Translations under genes and position numbers: made by a program
Notes under the pieces: generated by a model
The model's input: only the letters and a program-made list of their open reading frames with translations
What the model was told of the DNA's origin: nothing
Database searches by the model: none
In this document: piece after piece, positions 1 to 5,991 of the stretch
How the letters are laid out: each line of letters opens with the position of its first letter
Numbering within the stretch: the first letter of the stretch is position 1
DNA from: Candidatus Neoanaerotignum tabaqchaliae
GTDB lineage: Bacteria > Bacillota > Clostridia > Lachnospirales > Anaerotignaceae
Assembly: GCA_904420235.1 (NCBI GenBank)
Contig: CAJFUS010000133.1
Coordinates: 1 to 9,803 of the forward strand
DNA length: 9,803 nucleotides
Direction of reading: 5' to 3'

Positions 1-446
1 TTGCCGTTTAATGTGTAGTCAACGCAAACCTCTATTTTTTTGTAAAGTCCTATTTCATATATTCCTGCGTTTTCAAGGCCTGCTTTGGACGCCTCAGTGT
101 ATGCCCTAACAAGACCGCCCGTTCCAAGCAACGTTCCGCCGAAATATCGCGTAACAACTATAATTGTGTTTTTTATATCGCCTCCGGCAAGCACATTAAG
201 CACCGGCATTCCTGCCGTTCCTTGTGGCTCGCCGTCGTCGCTGAACCTTTTAATCTCGTTTTTCTCACCTATCTGATAGGCAAAAACATTGTGCCGCGCG
301 TTATAATGCTGTTTTTTTATGCTGTCTATAAAACTTTTAGCCTCTTCCTCGGTTTTAACCGGACACACATTGGCTATAAATCTTGATTTTTTCTCAACAA
401 TCTCGGCAGAACCGCGTTTTACTGTTGTTTTAATAATATCACACAT
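1..446 (-). CDS. yigZ: YigZ/IMPACT family protein (UPF0029), 3' part cut by window edge
   Basis: Reading leftward from an ATG at 446-444, 148 codons stay open to the edge. What is visible is the whole N-terminal IMPACT/UPF0029 domain, recognised by SRFIA (residues 21-25), the block HYNARHNVFAYQIG (47-60), RFSDDGEPQGTAGMPVLNVL (67-86) and VVTRYFGGTLLGTGGLVRAY (97-116). Family members are roughly 200-215 residues, so the C-terminal DUF1949 domain lies outside the window. An AGGGGA ribosome site sits 5 bases before the ATG. The eukaryotic relative IMPACT acts in translational control through GCN2. The bacterial role is not well settled, although binding to ribosomes or nucleic acid has been suggested. 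The gene diverges from the cysteine-rich spore-type gene, and no strong sigma-A promoter is visible for it. A weak candidate is CTGTCA followed 18 bases later by TATATG, within roughly 470-500 on the minus strand. The family call is very secure and the function is uncertain. Confidence 0.93.
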   Translation of the reverse strand, partial: MCDIIKTTVKRGSAEIVEKKSRFIANVCPVKTEEEAKSFIDSIKKQHYNARHNVFAYQIGEKNEIKRFSDDGEPQGTAGMPVLNVLAGGDIKNTIIVVTRYFGGTLLGTGGLVRAYTEASKAGLENAGIYEIGLYKKIEVCVDYTLNG

Positions 447-485
447 AAAAATCCCCTAAGCTAAAAATTCATATATCTACTTAAT

Positions 486-513
486 CACCCTTTTGACAGT
501 TTGTCATACTATA
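486..513 (+). promoter_or_regulatory. Candidate sigma-K-type (mother-cell sporulation) promoter
   Basis: CACC at 486-489 fits the -35 consensus mACm of sigma K. After 15 bases, CATACTATA at 505-513 matches the -10 consensus CATANNNTA exactly. Transcription would start near 520, leaving a leader of about 35-40 bases before the ATG at 558. The same -10 also resembles that of sigma E (CATACAnT), but no matching sigma-E -35 element is seen. A TTGACA at 493-498 has only a poor sigma-A -10 partner (TATCAG at 515-520, 16-base spacer). The consensus match is direct observation. The link to sporulation is inferred and fits the cysteine-rich product. Confidence 0.5.
494..506. promoter_or_regulatory. 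Perfect inverted repeat TGACA-GTT-TGTCA, possible operator
   Basis: TGACA (494-498) and TGTCA (502-506) are perfect inverted copies around GTT. The repeat lies inside the candidate spore promoter and overlaps the first bases of its -10 element, so a bound dimeric regulator could block or activate transcription. It is also in the upstream region of the divergent yigZ-type gene. Five-base arms can arise by chance and no regulator is encoded nearby, so this remains a guess. Confidence 0.25.
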
Positions 514-557
514 TTATCAGAACAGCTTTTGTTCTAAAATAAAAGGAGGACTTAGAT

Positions 558-1445
558 ATGGCAAACATTGATTTATGCAACAACTGTCCGGCTTTTCAGC
601 CAAAATTAGAGTGTATCAGCATACCAAAAATATTCGACCAGTGTCGCCTTCAGGTATGTCTTACACCAAACGACATTGGCTCTGCAAGGGCCGATTTCAG
701 CCCTGTAAACTGCAACAACAAAAACACATGTCAGTGCCAGATGAACGGCAGACAGTCTTGCAGCAGCGAGGTTATAGTTCCGCCTCAGAACGCTGTTTCC
801 GTAACCGTTGAAAATTTCTGCATTAAAAGCATGAATGTTTTAAGCAAAACAAAAAGCGCTTTCAGAAGAGGATTTTTCGACCTTAATATACGCTTTATTT
901 TCAGCTATACTCTTGTTTTTTATAACAGTGACAACATGGAAATAAACAGAATAGCTGCCTGCTCGTCATTCACAACAACTGTATCACTTTTTGGCGGCGA
1001 CGATATTTGCGTAGCTACCTTCAACGAGCTTTATAACGGAATAACGGCAAACGGTCCATTTGTTTCAATAGAAGGAAGCGCTATGCCTCTTACAGTTGAT
1101 TTAAGATACCCGTGCTCATGCAACTGCGGCTGTGGCTGCTCAGACAGCAACTGTGGTTGTGGCTGCGACTGCACATGCTCAACATCGCCTTCAGCCGTTG
1201 ACATAACCATAGGTCTTTTCGCCGTTGTAAAACTTTTAAGGCTTTCAAACCTTTCCGTAAATTCCTATGGAAACTGCATGCCTTGCGAATGCTCAGACTT
1301 GTCGCCTGACAATGTTAACCCGTGCGATTTCTTCGACAGCCTTACGTTCCCTACAGACCTTTTCGCTCCTCAAACAAACTACAAACCTTGCTGTGACACG
1401 TCAGGAAACACACCTACAAGCGGAAGCTGCTGCGAAACCTGCTGA
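558..1445 (+). CDS. Cysteine-rich protein, probable spore coat or exosporium component
   Basis: This 295-residue protein contains 31 cysteines. Ten of them fall between residues 186 and 207 in strictly alternating C-x-C order, split once by SDSN, so this part looks metallothionein-like. Flanking segments look folded: an N-terminal part with PKIFDQCRLQVCL (23-35), a middle block around RGFFDLNIRFIFSYTLVF, and a C-terminal part around DITIGLFAVVKLLRLSNLSV, followed by PCDFFDSLTFPTDLFAPQ. I recall similar uncharacterised proteins in many Clostridia, with no settled name. There is no signal peptide or membrane segment, as expected for a mother-cell protein laid on the spore from outside. The start has an excellent ribosome site (AAAGGAGG, 542-549, 8 bases before ATG) and an upstream sigma-K-like promoter. 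Disulfide cross-linking in the coat or metal binding are likely roles. The function is inferred from composition and promoter. The open frame is certain. Confidence 0.8.
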   Translation: MANIDLCNNCPAFQPKLECISIPKIFDQCRLQVCLTPNDIGSARADFSPVNCNNKNTCQCQMNGRQSCSSEVIVPPQNAVSVTVENFCIKSMNVLSKTKSAFRRGFFDLNIRFIFSYTLVFYNSDNMEINRIAACSSFTTTVSLFGGDDICVATFNELYNGITANGPFVSIEGSAMPLTVDLRYPCSCNCGCGCSDSNCGCGCDCTCSTSPSAVDITIGLFAVVKLLRLSNLSVNSYGNCMPCECSDLSPDNVNPCDFFDSLTFPTDLFAPQTNYKPCCDTSGNTPTSGSCCETC

Positions 1446-1491
1446 TTAAAAAAATCCCTTTCTCCAATCCCATTGCGCCCTCTTTTAACAC

Positions 1492-1512
1492 GGCCCGGCC
1501 TAAAACCGGGCC
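1492..1512. terminator. GC-rich hairpin downstream of the cysteine-rich gene, possible terminator
   Basis: GGCCCGG (1492-1498) and CCGGGCC (1506-1512) form a perfect 7-pair stem with a 7-base loop, 46 bases after the stop codon. Neither side is followed by a convincing T tract (plus strand ATTCGTAT, minus strand GTGTTAAAAG), so termination would be weak or Rho-assisted. Its position in a convergent intergenic region fits a two-way terminator. Confidence 0.45.
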
Positions 1513-1547
1513 ATTCGTATACAATCAAAAGTTATTGTTAATTGTTT

Positions 1548-1617
1548 ACATCCAACGCCATTTTCAATGGCTTAAAATCAGCTCCTCTAACTGTCGCTTA
1601 TTTTACAATCAACTTCC
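1548..1617. repeat. Structured 70-base intergenic repeat, copy A
   Basis: This element matches copy B at 1689-1758 at 61 of 70 positions with no gap. It can fold into two adjacent hairpins. The first is GCCATT (1557-1562) with AATGGC (1566-1571) around a TTC loop. The second is TAAAATCAGC (1573-1582) with GCTTATTTTA (1596-1605), containing one C/T mismatch. The copies lie in the 344-base gap between two convergent genes, where I see no coding frame. I do not recognise the element. It could be a small repeat family, a REP- or MITE-like remnant, or 3'-end RNA structure. Confidence 0.8.
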
Positions 1618-1639
1618 TCAGTCTAAAACACCGGGGCCT

Positions 1640-1651
1640 ACTTAATTAAGT
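1640..1651. repeat. 12-base perfect palindrome ACTTAATTAAGT between the repeat copies
   Basis: ACTTAATTAAGT reads the same on both strands. It lies in the 71-base segment separating copies A and B of the structured repeat. It could be a protein-binding site or part of a larger composite element. A palindrome of this length in AT-rich DNA can arise by chance, so the functional meaning is weak. Confidence 0.4.
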
Positions 1652-1688
1652 TATGTATTATTCGCGATTTCGCTCTGCTTCTTCACTC

Positions 1689-1758
1689 ACATCCAACACT
1701 ATTTTCAATGGCCTAAAATCAGCGACTCAAACTGCCGCTGATTTTACAATCAAATTCC
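1689..1758. repeat. Structured 70-base intergenic repeat, copy B
   Basis: This is the second copy, starting 141 bases after copy A. Its second hairpin is perfect and longer than in copy A: TAAAATCAGCG (1714-1724) pairs with CGCTGATTTTA (1736-1746) across an 11-base loop. Its first hairpin is weaker: CTATT (1699-1703) with AATGG (1707-1711), including one U-G pair if transcribed rightward. The hairpin at 1714-1746 also lies 44-76 bases past the stop codon of the leftward DUF1847 gene, so it may end that operon's transcript or protect its 3' end. A T-rich tail is lacking. Confidence 0.8.
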
Positions 1759-1789
1759 ACCGCTAACGCGACGTCAGTTGATTTGTTGG

Positions 1790-2422
1790 TTATACAAGTC
1801 TTTTATAATAGCTTTCTGTAAGATAAAGAGGCTGAACGGCGTTATGTCCGGTAACTCTGTCTTTTGTAAAAAGAACTGTGACCGGAGCCTCGCTGTATTT
1901 TATAAAAAGAGAATCATGACCAACACAAAGCCCCATCATAACATTAAGGTCGGTTTTTTCGGCGTTAAGAATTTTAGCCTGAAGTATAGGATTGCACATA
2001 GGCTCATAATTTCCTGGATGCACCTTATCGCAGTCTTCTATGCCTATTAACGTCTTATCTTTGTTTCCAACCTTGCACGCGACGCCTACGGCCTCAAATC
2101 CGGTCTCTCTCAGAATTTTGGCAAAAGTTCTGGCCTCTCTTATGGTTCCCGCGCATGTGGCTATTCCTATTTTCTTAGCTCCTATTTTTTCGGCAAAAAT
2201 TAAAGTTTCCTCAACCCTTGTTTTTTTTCCGTAAAAATTTCCCTCCACCTGAGCAGCCGCAATAGCTAATTTTTTATTTTGCTCGTCCTTTGTAAACAGT
2301 TCAACGGCCTCATCAACAATTTGGGCATATTTTTCCGTATTACAGCCCTTAGGATAAGGAAAATTCTGATTATCACAGGTAACCTTGTAGCAGTCAACAC
2401 AGCTAAACTCGTCAAACTCCAC
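1790..2422 (-). CDS. DUF1847 family protein, putative metal-binding
   Basis: The product has 210 residues. The N-terminus carries a cysteine cluster at C8, C11, C16 and C27. Further cysteines and histidines sit at C90, C116, C131, C143, C166, H169 and H193. The family signature is clear in NPILQAKILN (144-153) and in GLCVGHDSLF (164-173), followed by the KDRVTGHN block (187-194). DUF1847 proteins occur mainly in anaerobic bacteria and archaea. No biochemical function is known to me, though metal or iron-sulfur binding is likely from the cysteines. The start is GTG at 2422-2420, with GGGGGA 5 bases upstream. An out-of-frame ATG overlaps the GTG by two bases. It is the last gene of the six-gene operon, 29 bases after the YbaK-type gene. 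The family call is firm and the role unknown. Confidence 0.9.
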   Translation of the reverse strand: MEFDEFSCVDCYKVTCDNQNFPYPKGCNTEKYAQIVDEAVELFTKDEQNKKLAIAAAQVEGNFYGKKTRVEETLIFAEKIGAKKIGIATCAGTIREARTFAKILRETGFEAVGVACKVGNKDKTLIGIEDCDKVHPGNYEPMCNPILQAKILNAEKTDLNVMMGLCVGHDSLFIKYSEAPVTVLFTKDRVTGHNAVQPLYLTESYYKRLV

Positions 2423-2451
2423 ATAAATCCCCCATTTATATAAAATTTTAA

Positions 2452-2919
2452 TTAAACAACCAAATCAAAAAAGCCTGCATCTACATAGTTCGCCAAATCG
2501 TAAGGATTTAAAATTATCTGATGTCCTCTGGCACCGGCGCTTACGCCTATTTCATCAAAAAGCTGCGCCGTCTCATCAATAAAAGTTGGAAATTTTTTCT
2601 TCATTCCTATTGGCGAGCAGCCGCCGCGTATGTATCCAGTAAGAGGAAGCAAATCTTTAACATGAGCCATTTCAATTTTTTTGTTTTTTGAAACAACAGC
2701 GGCTTTCTTTAAATCAAGCTCTTCCGCAACAGGTATACAAAAAACCACCGGTCCTGTTTTGTCGCCCTTTGTAACAAGGGTTTTAAAAAGCTGTTCCTCC
2801 GGCATACCTATGGCCTTGGCCGCCTTAACTCCCGAAAGGTCATTTTCGTCATAATCATATTGGGCTGTTCTATACTTTATATTGTCAGCGTCAAGCAGGC
2901 GCATGGCGTTTGTTTTCAC
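2452..2919 (-). CDS. ybaK: Cys-tRNA(Pro)/Cys-tRNA(Cys) deacylase, YbaK/EbsC family
   Basis: The product has 155 residues, the usual size for YbaK. These cytoplasmic editing enzymes remove cysteine from tRNA(Pro) that ProRS has mischarged. The key lysine of the family, K46 in characterised homologues, is present here as K46 within LFKTLV. Other hallmarks are GYIRGGCSPIGMKKKFPTFID-like sequence at 95-115 and SAGARGHQIILNPYDL (127-142). The start is GTG at 2919-2917, preceded by GGGGTG with a 6-base gap. An in-frame ATG five codons later is possible but lacks a site of its own. Only 15 bases separate it from the upstream DUF554 gene, so co-transcription is very likely. There is no obvious functional link to its neighbours. 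Confidence 0.92.
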   Translation of the reverse strand: MKTNAMRLLDADNIKYRTAQYDYDENDLSGVKAAKAIGMPEEQLFKTLVTKGDKTGPVVFCIPVAEELDLKKAAVVSKNKKIEMAHVKDLLPLTGYIRGGCSPIGMKKKFPTFIDETAQLFDEIGVSAGARGHQIILNPYDLANYVDAGFFDLVV

Positions 2920-2934
2920 TTATGGCACCCCGCT

Positions 2935-3663
2935 TCAGTTAAAATAATAAACTATAAAATCGGTAATCTTCTTTACAGGCGGACTGTAATATAAAACAGG
3001 TATAATAATTGCCGGAAGCATATTGCCTACTCTGAATTTTTTAATCTCCAGCATATTTATGCCTATTGCGGCTATCATTATTCCGCCCACTATTGATATT
3101 TCAACAAGCATTTCACCGGTAATATAAGGCTGGATAAATGATGCCATAATCGTTATAAGTCCTTGATATAAAAGCACCGCAAAAGCCGAAAAAGCAACTC
3201 CCGCCCCAAGAGACGAGGCTAAAACAACAGATATTACACCGTCAAGAACAGCTTTGGCAAAAAGAGTTGTGTAAACGCCTTGTATACCGCTTTCTATGGC
3301 CCCTATTATGCCCATTGTGCCCATACAGAACGTAAGGCTTCCGGTAACGAAGCCCTGTGACATATTTCCGCTTTCCGACCCCAGTTTTTTTTCAAAAAAT
3401 TCAGCCGCCTTTTCTATTTTCCCCTCAATATCAATAAACTCGCCCAAAACCGAGCCGGCAGCTATACTCACTACATAAAGCACAGTTTCGGCCCTGTCGT
3501 CAAGCATTCCGCCAATAGCTGTTGACAAGCCTATAAAAACAACGCTTAAACCAAGGGCCGAGTTAAGCATATCCTTATATTTAATTTTAAGGCCGCCCTT
3601 TATAAAACAGCCTGCAATAGAGCCTAATATTATAGCCAAAGAGTTAACAATAGTGCCTATCAT
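2935..3663 (-). CDS. DUF554 family integral membrane protein
   Basis: This is a hydrophobic protein of 242 residues with about seven or eight predicted membrane segments, roughly at 2-21, 35-53, 60-75, 107-124, 137-155, 158-178, 187-205 and 213-227. The glycine-rich motif GSLTFCMGTMGIIGAIESG (108-126) and the N-terminal GTIVNSLAIILGSIAG (3-18) identify the DUF554 (YdfK/YqgA) family. Members are probably transporters, but no substrate is established to my knowledge. A charged segment near 78-95 (EIDGKIEKAAEFFEKK-like) should lie outside the membrane. The ATG overlaps the stop codon of the glycosylase gene as ATGA (3663-3660) and has only a distant, weak ribosome site, so translation probably depends on coupling. 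It belongs to the six-gene operon. Confidence 0.9.
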   Translation of the reverse strand: MIGTIVNSLAIILGSIAGCFIKGGLKIKYKDMLNSALGLSVVFIGLSTAIGGMLDDRAETVLYVVSIAAGSVLGEFIDIEGKIEKAAEFFEKKLGSESGNMSQGFVTGSLTFCMGTMGIIGAIESGIQGVYTTLFAKAVLDGVISVVLASSLGAGVAFSAFAVLLYQGLITIMASFIQPYITGEMLVEISIVGGIMIAAIGINMLEIKKFRVGNMLPAIIIPVLYYSPPVKKITDFIVYYFN

Positions 3664-4562
3664 TTTTCGGAAGCCGCCTTTTTGTCGGAGCCTATTTTAA
3701 ACTCTCTCGCATAGTTAAAAAGATACTGCTGGGCAAAACCGGAATATTTTCCAAACTTCTCGTCAGCCAGATTATGTATAGCTTTTATAGGCGTATCCTG
3801 TCCGTCAAAATAAAAATAGCTCATAACTCTTTTAACCCAAACGTCTGTTGGAAAAGCGTCGCTTTTTGAAAGTGAAAACAGCATAACGCAGTCGGCCACC
3901 TTTGGGCCCACGCCTTTAATTGACATAAGCCTTTCCCTAACATCGCCTGTCGACATGTTCAAAAACTTATGGCCGTCAATTTCGCCGGAAACAACCCTGC
4001 TTACGGCGTCAATTATATACTTCGCCCTAAAGCCTGTTTTACACTCCATAAGTTCAGCCTCATTGGCCTTTACAAGGTCTGTTGGCAAAGGAAATGAATA
4101 GCATCCGTTTCCATTAAATTCTCCCAAATATTTGCCGTATTTTTGGCTTATATTGGCCACTGCCTTTTTAATCATCGGTATTCTGTTATTTTGAGATATT
4201 ATAAAAGATATAAGGCACTCAAAGAAATCCTGATTAAGTATACGTATTCCAGGGGCGTGATTTATGGCGTTTTTAACCGTATCATCGCACGATGACAGTA
4301 TATTTTTTATTTCACTGTAATCCCTGCCAAAATCAAAATAGTTATACCATATATTTTTAAAATCTGTTTCGGAGGTATTCTCGAAAACTATATCTCCGCC
4401 CTTATTAAAAATATGCAAAAGCCTTTCCATAGCTATTATATAATAGTCCTCGTGGCCTAATTTCTCAAATCTAAAACATTGTCCGCACTCAAGAGTCTCA
4501 GAAATGCAAAAACTGTCATACTCCTTTAAAACAATGTTGTTCCCGTCAATTTCATATCTCAC
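3660..4562 (-). CDS. ogg: 8-oxoguanine DNA glycosylase, OGG1 type
   Basis: This 300-residue base-excision-repair enzyme removes 8-oxoguanine from DNA and probably also cuts at the resulting abasic site. The N-terminal OGG_N domain is visible from FCISETLECGQCFRF (18-32). The HhH-GPD domain follows, with SQNNRIPMI (123-131) and GFRAKYI (177-183). The helix-hairpin-helix KGVGPKVADC (216-225) contains the catalytic lysine K221. TDVWVKR (239-245) contains the catalytic aspartate D240. These align with K249 and D268 of human OGG1. The start is GTG at 4562-4560, with GGTGGG 7 bases upstream. The gap to the lipoprotein gene is 13 bases, and the downstream DUF554 gene overlaps by 4. OGG1-type enzymes, rather than MutM alone, are common in anaerobic Clostridia. 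The assignment is secure. Confidence 0.94.
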   Translation of the reverse strand: MRYEIDGNNIVLKEYDSFCISETLECGQCFRFEKLGHEDYYIIAMERLLHIFNKGGDIVFENTSETDFKNIWYNYFDFGRDYSEIKNILSSCDDTVKNAINHAPGIRILNQDFFECLISFIISQNNRIPMIKKAVANISQKYGKYLGEFNGNGCYSFPLPTDLVKANEAELMECKTGFRAKYIIDAVSRVVSGEIDGHKFLNMSTGDVRERLMSIKGVGPKVADCVMLFSLSKSDAFPTDVWVKRVMSYFYFDGQDTPIKAIHNLADEKFGKYSGFAQQYLFNYAREFKIGSDKKAASEK

Positions 4563-4575
4563 TTTTTAACCCACC

Positions 4576-5991
4576 TTATTTATCCCAAATTATAAAATCC
4601 GGAGGTATTGATATATACTCCTCCATAACGCGTTCAGCGTCATAATTGCTGCTTACCTGTACAAAATTCCACACGTCACCGTTTTTAACCGCAATATATT
4701 TTATCTGATTTTTCATAACAATGTAATAATAATTCCCTGCTCCGCATATATACTCAACCTCAGAGGCATCCGAGAACATTCCTCTGTCAACCATTGAAAG
4801 CAACACATCGGTTCTGTAAACATTTATTGAGTCGCCATAATCATAAACCGACCAATCCGGCAGCATTGACAAATTAAAGTCCGGCAGAGCCCTGTTAACA
4901 AACATACGTGTTCTCGGCTCATTTTCTATGCCGCTTAAAACAACCTCCCATATGCTGTTCGACCTTCTGAGTATATACTGTTTAATGTTTCCGGTGTCAT
5001 TTCCCATTGACGCCGTTACAAAAGCGTATTTATCATCAACAAAAACGCTCCTTGCGTAGTAATCGCTGTATTTTCCCGTGTGTATGGCTATAAAATCAAA
5101 TATCCTTCCATACTCATAGGCATCTGGGAAAAGTCTTGAAACACTTCCATGATTTTGGGAATAATCATTTAACAGCTTATTATATGACGTCCTGTCAATA
5201 AGTCCGCCGCTTTTTAAACTGCTTGACATTAAATAGTTTCCACTGCTGTATGGGTTTCTAAGTACAGAAAACACTGTAAAACCACTCTCAGCCTCATTTA
5301 CATAAGCGTTGCTTATTTCTTTTATGTCCTCACTTAAAAAAAGCATAATATCGCACTTGCTGTTAATATAACTTGAGTCTAAATATCCCAACTCTACAAG
5401 ATAATTTATATCTACCCGTCTTCCAGAAGAATAGTTATACATGTATCCGTTGTTTGTACCAACCTGCGATTTTGAGAAATAATCATTGTAATAACGCTGT
5501 CCAGCTTTAGCCACGCTGTCAACAATGTTCCATTGAGAGCTGAGTCTTTTATCTCTTTCAGGAGTCTGATGGTCTGACGCTGCTCCATTCCCATTAGAAC
5601 TGCCGTTTCCTGAAGGCTGATTTTGCATTGGATTTTCCGTATCAATATTAGAGCTTTCATCAGGAGGCTGGCTTAAATTAGAACCAATGTTTGATGGTTC
5701 TTGTATATTAGGCACATCCGTTTCACTATTAGATGAAGTTTCTCCGCTGCTCTCATTATTATCAATAATGGGTTCCTCATTTACAGAAGTATCTGATGTG
5801 TTGTCTTTTATATCATTGTTTCCGCTCTGTTCATCACTTTTATCTGGGATTAAAGGAACATTCGAACTTTCAGAGCCGGTTGAACCGCTGCCTTGATTAC
5901 TTTTTGCTCCTATTCCACAGCCGGAAACCAAAATTATGGCTGATAAAAACAAAGCGGTAAACACATAAATTTTCTCAGTCAATTTTCTCAA
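4576..5991 (-). CDS. Putative lipoprotein with disordered linker and unknown C-terminal domain
   Basis: The product has 471 residues. A signal peptide (RKLTEK, then a hydrophobic run) ends in the lipobox LVSGC, so C25 would be lipidated and the protein held on the outer face of the membrane. Residues 26-150 are almost only S, N, G, D, E, P, T and Q and lack W, F and Y entirely: a long, acidic, disordered linker. From about 154 onward the sequence is folded-looking and rich in tyrosine, with segments such as YAFVTASMGNDTGNIKQYIL and NYYYIVMKNQIKYIAVKNGD. I do not recognise this domain. The start is TTG at 5991-5989, directly after the upstream TGA and in the same frame. AGGGA lies 10 bases before it, and translation from here gives a sensible signal peptide. 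A second TTG three codons on is an alternative. Confidence 0.85.
   Translation of the reverse strand: MRKLTEKIYVFTALFLSAIILVSGCGIGAKSNQGSGSTGSESSNVPLIPDKSDEQSGNNDIKDNTSDTSVNEEPIIDNNESSGETSSNSETDVPNIQEPSNIGSNLSQPPDESSNIDTENPMQNQPSGNGSSNGNGAASDHQTPERDKRLSSQWNIVDSVAKAGQRYYNDYFSKSQVGTNNGYMYNYSSGRRVDINYLVELGYLDSSYINSKCDIMLFLSEDIKEISNAYVNEAESGFTVFSVLRNPYSSGNYLMSSSLKSGGLIDRTSYNKLLNDYSQNHGSVSRLFPDAYEYGRIFDFIAIHTGKYSDYYARSVFVDDKYAFVTASMGNDTGNIKQYILRRSNSIWEVVLSGIENEPRTRMFVNRALPDFNLSMLPDWSVYDYGDSINVYRTDVLLSMVDRGMFSDASEVEYICGAGNYYYIVMKNQIKYIAVKNGDVWNFVQVSSNYDAERVMEEYISIPPDFIIWDK

Noticed and set aside
85..276. Plus-strand frame of 63 codons
   Set aside because: It lies opposite the YigZ-type gene, whose minus-strand frame carries clear family motifs. 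The plus-strand product has no recognisable features or ribosome site.
493..520. TTGACA as a vegetative sigma-A promoter for the cysteine-rich gene
   Set aside because: The only -10 at acceptable spacing is TATCAG. Better TATATT or TATTAT sequences are just 11-13 bases away, too close. The sigma-K-type reading fits better.
575..811. Second plus-strand frame inside the cysteine-rich gene
   Set aside because: It overlaps the start of the 295-residue frame, which has a strong ribosome site. Its product looks like out-of-frame translation.
1267..1449. Plus-strand frame at the 3' end of the cysteine-rich gene
   Set aside because: It is an out-of-frame shadow with no ribosome site and no recognisable sequence.
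1446..1789. Possible insertion sequence or transposon remnant
   Set aside because: No transposase fragment, terminal inverted repeats with target duplications, or coding frame were found. Only the two 70-base structured repeats and the GC hairpin are supported.
5412..5660. Minus-strand frame of 82 codons inside the lipoprotein gene
   Set aside because: It is another frame of the same strand as the lipoprotein, which has a signal peptide and continuous frame. No independent start signal is seen.
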